Positions 8,179-16,833 of a stretch of 51,152 nucleotides of DNA are shown in pieces. The notes under the pieces are model-generated. The model ran no database searches. It was not told where the DNA came from and was given only the letters and a program-made list of their open reading frames with translations. The translations under genes and the position numbers were made by a program. Position 1 is the stretch's first letter. Each line of letters opens with the position of its first letter. Origin of the DNA: Betaproteobacteria bacterium (GTDB lineage Bacteria > Pseudomonadota > Gammaproteobacteria > Burkholderiales > SG8-41); assembly GCA_016192825.1 (NCBI GenBank), contig JACPTK010000079.1, positions 1 to 51,152 of the forward strand, written 5' to 3'.

Positions 8179-9599
8179 CCAAGATCTTTCCTGTCATTCT
8201 TTCCGGCGGGAGCGGAACACGACTTTGGCCACTTTCGCGAGCGCTATTCCCGAAACAGTTCCTTCCCCTGGTTTCCGAAAAAACGATGCTGCAGGAAACG
8301 GCGAGCCGAGTGCTCGATCCGGCGCGCTTCCACGCACCGCTGTTCCTGTGCAATCAGGAGCATCGGTTTCTGGTCGCCGAGCAGCTGCGGGAAATGGACG
8401 TCACGCCGCTGGATATCGTGCTGGAGCCGCATTCCCGCAATACGGCACCCGCCATAGCCGCTGCCGCGCTGTTTCTCAGCAACATCGATCCGGAGGCCAT
8501 CATGCTGGTGCTGCCATCGGATCACATCCTTTCGGATCTCCCGGCGTTCCACGCGTCCGTCGCAACAGGGCTCGCAGCGGTCAGGCTGGGCCGTCTGGTG
8601 GTTTTCGGAATACGCCCGCGCGGCCCGGTGTCCGACTATGGGTACATCGCCCAAGGCGACCCGCTTGCGGGCGGCGCAAGATGCTTCAGCGTCGAACGAT
8701 TCGTAGAAAAGCCGCCCCACGCCATTGCCACCGCCCTTCTCGCGGAAAGCCGCCCCTATTACTGGAATGCCGGCATTTTCCTGATGCGCGCGTCGAGCTA
8801 CATCGCGGAGCTCGAGCGCGCAGATCCGTCCACTGTCCGGGCATGCCGCGACGCCATAGACCACGGGCGCCGCGATCTCGATTTCTTCCGCCTCGACGCC
8901 GATGCATACGCGCGCGCCAGGAACGACTCGATCGATTATTGTGTCATGCAAAATACGCGCGCCGCAGCCGTCGTGCCCTCGGAAATGGGCTGGTCGGACG
9001 TAGGATCATGGTCGGTACTGTGGAATATCGGAAGCCGGGACGCGGCGGACAATGTCATCTCCGGCCAGGCAATAGCAGAAGACGCCACCGGGTGCTATAT
9101 CCGCAGCGAAGGGCCGTTGGTGGCGGCAATTGGCGTCAGCGATCTGGTGATCGTTGCGACCACCGACGCCGTGCTCGTCGTTCCCAGGGGGCGAGCCGGA
9201 GACGTGCGTCTCGCCACAACGCGGCTCGCCACCGAAGGCCGCCAGGAACACCTGTCTCATCACAAGGTTCACCGGCCGTGGGGCTCATACCAGGACATTG
9301 ATGCCGGCGACCGATTCAGGGTAAAACGATTGGTGATACGCCCGGGAGGCAAGCTGTCTCTTCAAACTCATGAGCACCGCGCAGAGCATTGGATCGTCGT
9401 GCGCGGAACGGCTCGCGTCACGAGGGGCGAGGAAGCGTTTGTCTTGAGCGAGAACCAATCAACGTATATTCCCCCCCGTGTTCCCCACCGCCTCGAGAAT
9501 CCCGGAAGCGGGCTATTGCACCTGGTCGAGGTTCAGTCCGGCGATTACCTGGGTGAGGATGATATCGTTCGCTACGATGACGTGTATGGGCGCGCCTGA
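8166..9599 (+). CDS. manC: Mannose-1-phosphate guanylyltransferase / mannose-6-phosphate isomerase
   Basis: Bifunctional 477-residue enzyme of the AlgA/ManC type. The N-terminal nucleotidyltransferase domain has the signature GGSGTRLWPLSR (residues 14-25), FPKQFL, RNTAPA, FVEKP and YYWNAGIF. The C-terminal cupin isomerase domain has RPWGSYQDID, RPGGKLSLQTHEHR and EHWIVV. It isomerises fructose 6-phosphate to mannose 6-phosphate and makes GDP-mannose from mannose 1-phosphate and GTP; the phosphomannomutase step is not in this window. The frame is open upstream to 8115, but ATG 8166 gives the family N-terminus. It supplies Gmd, the next gene. Confidence 0.95.
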   Translation: MPDTSKIFPVILSGGSGTRLWPLSRALFPKQFLPLVSEKTMLQETASRVLDPARFHAPLFLCNQEHRFLVAEQLREMDVTPLDIVLEPHSRNTAPAIAAAALFLSNIDPEAIMLVLPSDHILSDLPAFHASVATGLAAVRLGRLVVFGIRPRGPVSDYGYIAQGDPLAGGARCFSVERFVEKPPHAIATALLAESRPYYWNAGIFLMRASSYIAELERADPSTVRACRDAIDHGRRDLDFFRLDADAYARARNDSIDYCVMQNTRAAAVVPSEMGWSDVGSWSVLWNIGSRDAADNVISGQAIAEDATGCYIRSEGPLVAAIGVSDLVIVATTDAVLVVPRGRAGDVRLATTRLATEGRQEHLSHHKVHRPWGSYQDIDAGDRFRVKRLVIRPGGKLSLQTHEHRAEHWIVVRGTARVTRGEEAFVLSENQSTYIPPRVPHRLENPGSGLLHLVEVQSGDYLGEDDIVRYDDVYGRA

Positions 9600-9648
9600 A
9601 GCCGCAGCAAGGTTGAAGTTGCGCCAGCCATCGCAAGGTTTAGAACCC

Positions 9649-9778
9649 GTCTCAAAAACAAGAAATGGACAGGATTTACATGATTAACAGGATTCAATCG
9701 AACAGCTTTTAGTTTTAGTCATGTTAATCCTGTTAATCCTGTCTATTCTGGCCTCAGCTTGCGGTATTTTTGAGATAC
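9649..9778. repeat. Large imperfect palindrome with dispersed repeat arms between manC and gmd
   Basis: The left arm contains ACAGGATTTACATGATTAAC (9667-9694 overall); the right arm (9720-9751) is its near complement, containing TGTTAATCCTGTTAATCC. An outer pair (TCTCAAAAA at 9650-9658 against TTTTTGAGA at 9767-9775) extends the symmetry. The same sequence recurs at 39699-39725 and, inverted, at 41261-41281. As RNA it would fold into a long hairpin that could attenuate readthrough into gmd. Confidence 0.75.
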
Positions 9779-9809
9779 GTTTTAATTGAATTCCCGGGAA
9801 ACACGGACC

Positions 9810-10964
9810 ATGAGCAAGAAAAAAGCGCTGATTACGGGCATTACCGGACAGGACGGAGCGTATCTCGCCGAGTTTCTGCTCGCGAGGAACTATATCGTTC
9901 ATGGCGTAAAGCGACGGTCATCGCTGTTCAACACGGATCGCATTGATCATTTGTACCGCGACCCCCGGGATCCGGAAGAAAAGGACATCAATTTCTTTCT
10001 GCACTATGGTGACATGACCGATTCGACCAATCTGATCCGGATCATCCAGGAAGTGCAGCCCGACGAGATTTACAACCTGGCGGCCATGAGCCATGTGCAC
10101 GTAAGCTTCGATACGCCGGAATACACGGCGAACTCGGACGCGCTGGGAACATTGCGCCTGCTCGAGGCCATCCGACTTCTGGGTCGCGACAAGACCCGGA
10201 TCTATCAAGCTTCCACGAGCGAGCTGTACGGCCTGGCGCAGCAGATTCCGCAAAATGAGCAGACACCGTTCTATCCGCGCAGTCCGTACGGGGTCGCCAA
10301 GCTGTACGCGTACTGGATCACGGTCAACTACCGAGAGGCGTACGGGCTGTTTGCCTGCAACGGCATCCTGTTCAATCACGAATCCCCCACGCGCGGCGAG
10401 ACTTTCGTCACCCGCAAGATTACTCGCGCCGCAGCGCGAATCGCGCTCGGCCTGCAGAATTCGCTCCATCTGGGCAATCTTTCGGCCAAACGCGACTGGG
10501 GACACGCGCGCGATTATGTTGAAGCGATGTGGCTGATGCTGCAACAAGGCGCGCCGGAGGACTACGTCATCGCAACCGGAGTAACCACCGAAGTCCGGGA
10601 ATTTGTGAAGATGGCGTTCGGGGAAATTGGGGTGTCGATCGCGTTCAGCGGCAATGGGTTGAACGAGATCGGCTATGTTCATGCCATGGATCGTGACCGG
10701 TTTGTGTCGGCTGTCGGCAGCGACCCGACTCATCTCAAGCCGAGCAAGGAGATTGTATTCGTTGACCCGGTGTATTTCCGGCCAACGGAGGTGGATATCC
10801 TAATTGGCGACGCGAGCAAGGCCAGGCACAAGCTCGGCTGGCGACCCAAGCGCACGTTGCACGAGCTGATAACCGAGATGGTCGCGAGCGACATCGAGAC
10901 ATTCAAGAAGGAAAAACTGCTCAGGGACGCCGGCCACAGGATACTGTCGCGGCATGAAGGTTGA
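9810..10964 (+). CDS. gmd: GDP-mannose 4,6-dehydratase
   Basis: Short-chain dehydrogenase/reductase that converts GDP-mannose to GDP-4-keto-6-deoxymannose with a tightly cycled NADP(H). The 384-residue protein has the family-specific cofactor loop [12 protein letters not shown] (from residue 10), the Ser/Thr motif STSELYG (135-141) and the catalytic pair Tyr160/Lys164 in YGVAK. It also has [14 protein letters not shown] and the C-terminal [11 protein letters not shown] segment. ATG 9810 is preferred over an upstream TTG at 9786 because it matches the Gmd start. Its product can feed the perosamine-synthase-like enzyme at 14925 and, possibly, the C-methyltransferase at 12903. Confidence 0.95.
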   Translation: MSKKKALITGITGQDGAYLAEFLLARNYIVHGVKRRSSLFNTDRIDHLYRDPRDPEEKDINFFLHYGDMTDSTNLIRIIQEVQPDEIYNLAAMSHVHVSFDTPEYTANSDALGTLRLLEAIRLLGRDKTRIYQASTSELYGLAQQIPQNEQTPFYPRSPYGVAKLYAYWITVNYREAYGLFACNGILFNHESPTRGETFVTRKITRAAARIALGLQNSLHLGNLSAKRDWGHARDYVEAMWLMLQQGAPEDYVIATGVTTEVREFVKMAFGEIGVSIAFSGNGLNEIGYVHAMDRDRFVSAVGSDPTHLKPSKEIVFVDPVYFRPTEVDILIGDASKARHKLGWRPKRTLHELITEMVASDIETFKKEKLLRDAGHRILSRHEG

Positions 10965-11104
10965 GCGGTTGACCCTACCTCATCCCGCCAGGAAATGAGT
11001 CGCTTGCCGGGTCATCAACACACCGGCAGTGTTCGCTTGTCGGTGCGCCGCCAACGTGCGCGTCCCGGCAGTTGTATGGGCTATCGCGATTACTGAGTCA
11101 TCAA

Positions 11105-12781
11105 ATGATGGAAACCATCAGCAATTCCGCGCCATGGATAGCCCTGATCCTTGGGTATGGAACATTGACCCATGGGATCATTTTTCTGAATGACGGGCTG
11201 TATTGGGACGGTTGGCTGGTGGATCTTTGGCAGCAGAACAAGGACAGCAATTCCATGCGCCGCTTCTATTCGGAAGTCGGCATGCCGAGCCTTTACCTTG
11301 AACACTGGACGGTCGGCCGCTTTCCGCGACGTCATTTGGCCTATCGCACAATCTCGTTTTTCTCCCTTTTGCTGATGGCCGTGTCCGTTTTCTTGACGGC
11401 GGTGCATACGAATGCGTTTGATCCACTGCAGGCGTCTGTAATTTCGCTGTTGTTACTCTCGTATCCTGCCTATGCAGTGACATTTGACGGCGTCGTGAGC
11501 CTGCAGTACACGTTCAAGGTCGCCCTGTTTTACGCTGGTTGCTTTCTTGCACTCACAACTGTCAATGCGTTTGACGGAATCGATATCCTCGTATTTGCTC
11601 TCTCCTTGGCCCTCTTTTTGATCGCATTCAATGCCAATTCGTTGTTGGTCTATTTCTGCGGGTTTCTTCTGTATTACGCCTGGGTACTCCATACCACGTC
11701 ACCCGACGGTCTTGATGCTCGTGAATTGGCAAAACTGTTGTCGTTGACGGTGCTGCCACTGGCGTATTGGTTCATTAAAGAAGCGTATGCGCCTCGTCAT
11801 GGCTACTACGATGGCTACAACAGGATACGGGTCACGCCATTATCGCTCCTGAGAGTAGGGCTCCTGTCCTTCCGGCACGGCATCGATGTCCCGATGATCA
11901 AGCCGATCCTGGAACTGATACGATCGAAAAATACGTTCCTCCTCGTCGCCGGCGTTTTGCTGGGATCATTCGTGCACGAAATCAGCGGCAATCGTGCGGC
12001 GATGCCTGCGCTGGAGGCCCTGCAAATTGTCGTAACCGGGTACGCACTCCTGTTCCTTGGCGCCGCGCCGTTCATGCTGGTTGGACAGAGCCCGGCGGAA
12101 GGTGGATGGGCTTCAAAAAATCTAATGCTGTTCCACCTGCCGTTTGCAATGGTTGTCTTCGGCTGGTTGCAGTTCGTGCCCTCCTCATACGGCATCGCGT
12201 TGATCCCCGTCATCTTGCTGGCGAACACACTGTACATCGTCAAGACCCACCTTCTTTACATTGCCGTATCGGTCAAGGACAAGGCGCTTGTCCAATGGTT
12301 GAAGGCGAACGCCCAGCTCAGCACCGCATCCGTGATCAAGATTCGTGATCTCCACTGGATGGCGTACCCTTTTGAGCGCAAGGAAACGATGTTCCGGCCG
12401 GCGTACCTGTCGTGCATGGTGAAGCGAATCTGGCCGGACAGCCGTATTCTCGCGATTCTGGATAACTGGGGCACCTCCGCCCGCCGGGCACTGACACCGG
12501 CAGAAATCGAGCAAGCGCTTGAGGACACGACTATAAGGTATAGTTTCGCGCCGCAGGTTCAGACGGGCCCTCAGTATCTGGTCACGATCACTGCGCCGGT
12601 TGAGGGGCAGGATGCGGCAGGCGGCGATGAAGGTTTCGACGACAATGGTGATGTCGACCCGTCGAAGCAGCGCATCATGATCAAAATGGCGCTTGAATAC
12701 CTGTTCTTGAAATGGATTTCACCGGATCCGCGCAGAAACCTGTTCGGGAAGTACTTTGCGTTCAGCGCATCAAAACTCTGA
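11105..12781 (+). CDS. Polytopic membrane protein, probable GT-C-type glycosyltransferase or polymerase
   Basis: About 559 residues with many hydrophobic helices in the first ~400 and a soluble C-terminal domain of ~140 residues ending in an acidic, Gly/Asp-rich patch. Just after the first helix is an acidic, aromatic loop (NDGLYWDGWLVDLW), which is where GT-C transferases carry their catalytic acid. A large loop follows. No named family is recognised. It may transfer a sugar from a polyprenyl phosphate in the periplasm or act as a Wzy-like polymerase; the Dpm1-like gene at 16830 would make a suitable donor. Starts are uncertain: TTG 11072, ATG 11105 or ATG 11108. Base composition is clearly lower in GC than the eastern half of the window (29 G/C in the 60 bases 11761-11820). 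Confidence 0.7.
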   Translation: MMETISNSAPWIALILGYGTLTHGIIFLNDGLYWDGWLVDLWQQNKDSNSMRRFYSEVGMPSLYLEHWTVGRFPRRHLAYRTISFFSLLLMAVSVFLTAVHTNAFDPLQASVISLLLLSYPAYAVTFDGVVSLQYTFKVALFYAGCFLALTTVNAFDGIDILVFALSLALFLIAFNANSLLVYFCGFLLYYAWVLHTTSPDGLDARELAKLLSLTVLPLAYWFIKEAYAPRHGYYDGYNRIRVTPLSLLRVGLLSFRHGIDVPMIKPILELIRSKNTFLLVAGVLLGSFVHEISGNRAAMPALEALQIVVTGYALLFLGAAPFMLVGQSPAEGGWASKNLMLFHLPFAMVVFGWLQFVPSSYGIALIPVILLANTLYIVKTHLLYIAVSVKDKALVQWLKANAQLSTASVIKIRDLHWMAYPFERKETMFRPAYLSCMVKRIWPDSRILAILDNWGTSARRALTPAEIEQALEDTTIRYSFAPQVQTGPQYLVTITAPVEGQDAAGGDEGFDDNGDVDPSKQRIMIKMALEYLFLKWISPDPRRNLFGKYFAFSASKL

Positions 12782-12902
12782 GCTCGCATTAGCAGGATCT
12801 ATGCGCAAGCGCGCCATGTCATCTGGGCTCGTGTCTGCCGCAGGTGGGGCGTGCATATTCCAGGTCGTGGCTTCGCGCCTTCCATAAAGATCCGCTATCG
12901 GC

Positions 12903-14156
12903 ATGTACCGGAGAATCCGTAAGTGCCGCGTCTGCGGCAATCCCGATCTGGTCCCGGTCGTTGATCTGGGAGAACAGTATCTGACCGGCGTGTTCCCGCG
13001 GCAGCCGTCCGCAGACGCTGTCACCAAAGGCCCTTTGCGGCTGGTCAAGTGCCACGACGGGGAAAATGCCTGCGACCTCCTCCAGCTGGAGCATACGTAC
13101 GATCTCGAGGAGCTGTACGGCGCGAACTACGGCTACCGATCGGGTCTCAACGCCAGCATGGTGCGGCATCTCCATGCAAAAGTCGCGCGCATCCGCAACG
13201 CCGTGGAGCTGCAGCGCGGCGATCTCGTTGTCGACATCGGCAGCAATGACGGGACCACGCTCGGCGCATACCCGGCTGACCTGCTACTTGTCGGGATCGA
13301 CCCTACCGGCGAAAAGTTCCGTAACTACTATGCGGGTCACGTCAAGCTCATTCCCGGTTTTTTCTCGGCGGATTTGCTGACCCGGGCCTTCCCGGGGCGC
13401 AAAGCAAAGGTCGTGACCTCGTTTTCGATGTTCTACGATCTCGAGAGTCCACTCGACTTCGCACGAGAGGTGGCGAGCGTTCTTGACCCCGTCGAGGGCA
13501 TTTGGGTGCTCGAGCAAAGCTACATGCCGCTGATGATGGAACGGAACTCCTATGACACCATCTGCCACGAGCACCTTGAGTACTACGGCCTGAAGCAAAT
13601 CGCCTGGCTGGCGGAGCGGGCGGGACTCAAGATCGTGGATGTGGAGATCAACGATGTGAATGGCGGCAGCTTCTCCGTGACCGCCGCGCCCCTCGGTTCC
13701 CGGCGCACCGATGTGCACGGGATCGTTGCACGGATGCTGGCTGACGAAAAGGCGGCCGGGCTTTCCGATCTGGCGCCCTATCAGGCGTTTTACAATCGCA
13801 TCGAGCAGAGCCGTCGCGCGCTGCGCGATTTCGTCGCCGATGTTCGTGGTCACGGCAAGCGGCTGTGCGGGCTGGGGGCCTCCACCAAGGGCAATGTGGT
13901 GCTGCAGTATTGCCGCTTCAATGCAGGCGACATTGAGGCGATCGGCGACGTCAATCCCGACAAGTTTGGCGCATTCACTCCCGGCACCTGGATACCGATC
14001 GCGCCCGAGGCAGGAGTGCTGGCATCCTCACCGGACTATTTGCTGATCCTGCCCTGGCATTTCCGCGAGTTTTTCCTTCGCAATCCGGCTCTGGCGGGTC
14101 GCCGGCTCGTTTTCCCTCTGCCGCAGCTCGAGGTCGTGATTCCACAGGGTCGCTGA
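12903..14156 (+). CDS. NDP-sugar C-methyltransferase (TylC3/TcaB9-type, three-domain)
   Basis: A 417-residue protein with the layout of sugar C-3 methyltransferases. A zinc-binding N-terminal domain has Cys8, Cys11, Cys50 and Cys57. A SAM domain follows, with DIGSNDGTTL (111-120). A C-terminal Rossmann-like domain has LCGLGASTKGNVVLQ. The conserved catalytic segment YDTICHEHLEYY is intact. Known members methylate C3 of 4-keto-6-deoxy NDP-sugars, giving branched sugars. Here the Gmd product or a derivative is a plausible substrate, in competition with the aminotransferase downstream. First gene of a tightly spaced five-gene set (12903-17561). Confidence 0.85.
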   Translation: MYRRIRKCRVCGNPDLVPVVDLGEQYLTGVFPRQPSADAVTKGPLRLVKCHDGENACDLLQLEHTYDLEELYGANYGYRSGLNASMVRHLHAKVARIRNAVELQRGDLVVDIGSNDGTTLGAYPADLLLVGIDPTGEKFRNYYAGHVKLIPGFFSADLLTRAFPGRKAKVVTSFSMFYDLESPLDFAREVASVLDPVEGIWVLEQSYMPLMMERNSYDTICHEHLEYYGLKQIAWLAERAGLKIVDVEINDVNGGSFSVTAAPLGSRRTDVHGIVARMLADEKAAGLSDLAPYQAFYNRIEQSRRALRDFVADVRGHGKRLCGLGASTKGNVVLQYCRFNAGDIEAIGDVNPDKFGAFTPGTWIPIAPEAGVLASSPDYLLILPWHFREFFLRNPALAGRRLVFPLPQLEVVIPQGR

Positions 14157-14229
14157 TGTGGGGGACAGAAATGCCGAACGAGAATCTGCTTCCCGTTATC
14201 CGCGGGCATCTTCAAGAGAGCACATAGTC

Positions 14230-14928
14230 GTGGCCAGCCCCGAGAAGACGCGGAAGTACTGGGACGAGAACATCGACAAGTGGGCCGACCTTTATCTCGA
14301 CATCTCCCACTCGCATGAGTCCTTGCAGGCGCCGGGCTGGCTGGATTTCATCTATAAGAAATTCATCGTGCCACATGAAGCGAAACTGATGACAGAGCGC
14401 TATCGCCTGACGATGTCGTTCATCGAGCAGTTCATTGGCGAGGGAAGCGTCGCTGTGGACGTCGGTTGTGGCACCGGGATTTTCACGGTGGAGATGCTGC
14501 GCCGCGGCGCGCGAGTTAAAGCCGTTGACTTTGCGCAAAAATCGCTCGACCTCACCCGGGCGCTTGTCGAGCGCATCATTCCCGACAAGGTGGGTAATAT
14601 CGAGTATTTGTTGATGGACGTCTCGAAGCAGCGACTACCCGCTTCCGATGCCGTCCTGGCGATGGGTGTAACGCCTTACTTCCAGGAAATCGCGCCGTTC
14701 TACGACAACGTTCTGCCGACCACAAAGATCTTCTATTGCCTCGTCCTGGATCCAAGTCATTGGGCAAATCGCATCCGTCGCATTCTGCCGTTCCTTAATG
14801 TCCGCGGTATGTATTGGTTCTCGAAATCGGAGGTCGATTCAATACTCGCACGTCATGATTGGCAGCTCATTCAGCGGACGCCGTTCGCCACCGGCTATCT
14901 CGACCTCGCTCGAAACAGGAAGAGATGA
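14230..14928 (+). CDS. Class I SAM-dependent methyltransferase
   Basis: Small cytoplasmic methyltransferase with the SAM motif AVDVGCGTGIFTVEML and the post-motif acidic residue in VKAVDFAQKSLDL; VLAMGVTPYFQE is motif IV-like. From GTG 14230 the protein has 232 residues. This GTG has an AAGAGAG ribosome-binding site 9 bases upstream, and the protein then begins at the start of recognisable structure (SPEKTRKYWDENIDKW). A longer form from GTG 14158 is possible but adds a non-conserved leader. An 18-codon frame at 14171-14227 ends just before the start. The gene ends with ATGA overlap into the aminotransferase. Probably O- or N-methylates a sugar; substrate unknown. Confidence 0.75.
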   Translation: MASPEKTRKYWDENIDKWADLYLDISHSHESLQAPGWLDFIYKKFIVPHEAKLMTERYRLTMSFIEQFIGEGSVAVDVGCGTGIFTVEMLRRGARVKAVDFAQKSLDLTRALVERIIPDKVGNIEYLLMDVSKQRLPASDAVLAMGVTPYFQEIAPFYDNVLPTTKIFYCLVLDPSHWANRIRRILPFLNVRGMYWFSKSEVDSILARHDWQLIQRTPFATGYLDLARNRKR

Positions 14929-16034
14929 ACTCGAAAAATAAGTCTCCGATTCCCTGGGCACAACCGGACTTTTGGGGCCTCGAGGAGCAGTTCCTTGTCG
15001 AAGCGCTTCATTCGACCTGGATATCTGGCGGCGCGTTTGTCGGCCGTTTCGAGCGGGATGTGGCGGCGTTTTCGGGCTTGCCGTTTGCCATCTCCGCCTC
15101 GAATGGCACTACCGCCATCCACCTTGCCTATCTCGGCTTGGGACTTCGACCCGGTGATGAGGTGATCGTCCCGGGTTTTTGCTACCTTGCTGCCGCCAAC
15201 ATTACCCTGCAAATGGGCGCTAAGCCCGTCTTTGCGGAAGTCGACCCGGATACGTTCTGTGTCACCGCCGGGGCGATTGAGGCGGTCCTAACGCGGCGCA
15301 CAAGGCTTGTTGTCGTCGTCCATACCTATGGCAATGTCTGCGAGATGGGCGAGATCATGTCGCTGGCACGGAGTAAAGGGGTTCCTGTGCTGGAGGATGC
15401 CGCCGAGTCGTTTGCGTCGACTTACATGGGCCGGCAATCGGGTGCGATCTCCGGGCTTGGCACTTATAGCTTTCAGGCAACAAAAACGATCACCACGGGA
15501 GAGGGTGGAATGGTCGTGACGGACGACGACGCACTGGCGAAAAAACTGGCCCTGTATCGCAGTCATGGCGTATCCGGTCGTCGTTATTGGCACGAGCTGC
15601 CTGGCCATAATTTCCGGCTCACGAATCTGCAGGCGGCGCTCGGTTGCGCGCAGCTCGAGCGGCTCGACTCGATTGTCAGGGAGCGCAAGCGTATACATCG
15701 AACCTACACAGCCGCGTTGAAGGGCATCGCGGGCATACGTCTTCAGGTCTTCCGCTCCGAGGTCGATCCGGTCTTGTGGACGCTCGCCCTGGAACTCGAC
15801 CCTGCCGCCTATCCGCAAGGGCGCGACAGGGTGATCGAGCAGCTCGCGGTCGAGGGAATCGAAACGCGAAACGGTTTCTATGCGGCGAGCCAGCTTTCCA
15901 TTTATCCTGATTGCGTGTCTCTGCCGAACTGTGAGCGCCTGGCGAACAATGTCATCAGTCTGCCGACGTTTCCGTCGCTCAGTGACCAACAGATCGATTA
16001 CGTCTGCTCGAGACTCGCCGCGTTACGGGCATAG
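14925..16034 (+). CDS. GDP-perosamine synthase-like PLP aminotransferase (DegT/DnrJ/EryC1)
   Basis: PLP-dependent sugar aminotransferase, 369 residues. It contains STWISGGAFVGRFE, SASNGTTAIHLAYLGLG, GDEVIVPGF, VLEDAAESF and the PLP-lysine motif ATKTITTGEGGMV with Lys187. Several stretches (STWIS, TTGEGGMVVTDD, RYWHELPGHNFRLTNLQAALG) match GDP-perosamine synthases such as RfbE/Per, which add an amino group at C4 of GDP-4-keto-6-deoxymannose. With manC and gmd upstream, this gives a complete GDP-perosamine branch. Unlike the ColD-like gene at 27191 it keeps the catalytic lysine. Translationally coupled by ATGA overlap to the gene before and followed after one base by the next. Confidence 0.85.
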   Translation: MNSKNKSPIPWAQPDFWGLEEQFLVEALHSTWISGGAFVGRFERDVAAFSGLPFAISASNGTTAIHLAYLGLGLRPGDEVIVPGFCYLAAANITLQMGAKPVFAEVDPDTFCVTAGAIEAVLTRRTRLVVVVHTYGNVCEMGEIMSLARSKGVPVLEDAAESFASTYMGRQSGAISGLGTYSFQATKTITTGEGGMVVTDDDALAKKLALYRSHGVSGRRYWHELPGHNFRLTNLQAALGCAQLERLDSIVRERKRIHRTYTAALKGIAGIRLQVFRSEVDPVLWTLALELDPAAYPQGRDRVIEQLAVEGIETRNGFYAASQLSIYPDCVSLPNCERLANNVISLPTFPSLSDQQIDYVCSRLAALRA

Positions 16035-16035
16035 A

Positions 16036-16833
16036 ATGCAATTTAACGAGAATATCCTGGAGCGCTACCTGAGTCTGGCGCCCATCCCGCTGGCGTTTGA
16101 ACGCGTCCTGGAGGCACGCATATACCAGCGCCACCCCTTTCGGCGACCGATCCTCGATGTGGGTTGCGGTGAAGGTCTCTTTGCCAAAGTCGTCTTCGGC
16201 GAAAAAATCGATACCGGCATTGACCCGAATCCGCGCGAACTCGAGAGGGCGCGCGCGCTTGACGCTTACGAGGAACTGATCGAATGCGGAGGCGACGCCA
16301 TCGACAAGCCCGACGGATATTACAACACCATCTTCTCAAACAGTGTCCTCGAGCATATTCCGGATATTGAGCCCGTCTTCCGCGAAGCGCATCGGCTTCT
16401 GGCAGACGGAGGGAAGTTCTATCTCACCGTGCCGTCGCACCGTTTTGATGAATACAGCATCGTGAATCAGGCATTTTGTGCGGTGGGATTGCACGGTCTT
16501 GCCCGAAAATATCGCTCGTTCTTCAACAGCTTTTGGCGCCATTATCACTGTTACACGCCGGAAGGATGGACTGCCCTTGCGCAGCGATCCGGATTCGCGG
16601 TGGCCGAAATCCATACGTACGGCACGAAGCGAATCTGTCTGCTGAACGACCTCCTCGCCCCGTTCTGCATTGTCTCTTTCGTGATCAAGAAGCTGCTCAA
16701 TCGCTGGGTGCTCTTTCCCCGTCTGCGTGGGGGGGTCATGACGCCGGTGGCGAGGGCAGGATACCGGCTGCTCGAAGGCGGTGACGCCGCCGCGGACGGG
16801 GGGCTCGTTTTCATGGAATTGACGAAAGCATGA
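16036..16833 (+). CDS. Class I SAM-dependent methyltransferase
   Basis: A 265-residue methyltransferase with SAM motif PILDVGCGEGLFAKVV, the acidic residue in TGIDPNPRELERA and motif IV-like TIFSNSVLEHIPDIEPV. The C-terminal third is hydrophobic and basic (LAPFCIVSFVIKKLL), suggesting membrane contact and perhaps action on a lipid-linked glycan. It starts one base after the aminotransferase stop and overlaps the next gene by ATGA. The substrate is unknown; N- or O-methylation of perosamine or another residue is plausible from position only. Confidence 0.78.
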   Translation: MQFNENILERYLSLAPIPLAFERVLEARIYQRHPFRRPILDVGCGEGLFAKVVFGEKIDTGIDPNPRELERARALDAYEELIECGGDAIDKPDGYYNTIFSNSVLEHIPDIEPVFREAHRLLADGGKFYLTVPSHRFDEYSIVNQAFCAVGLHGLARKYRSFFNSFWRHYHCYTPEGWTALAQRSGFAVAEIHTYGTKRICLLNDLLAPFCIVSFVIKKLLNRWVLFPRLRGGVMTPVARAGYRLLEGGDAAADGGLVFMELTKA

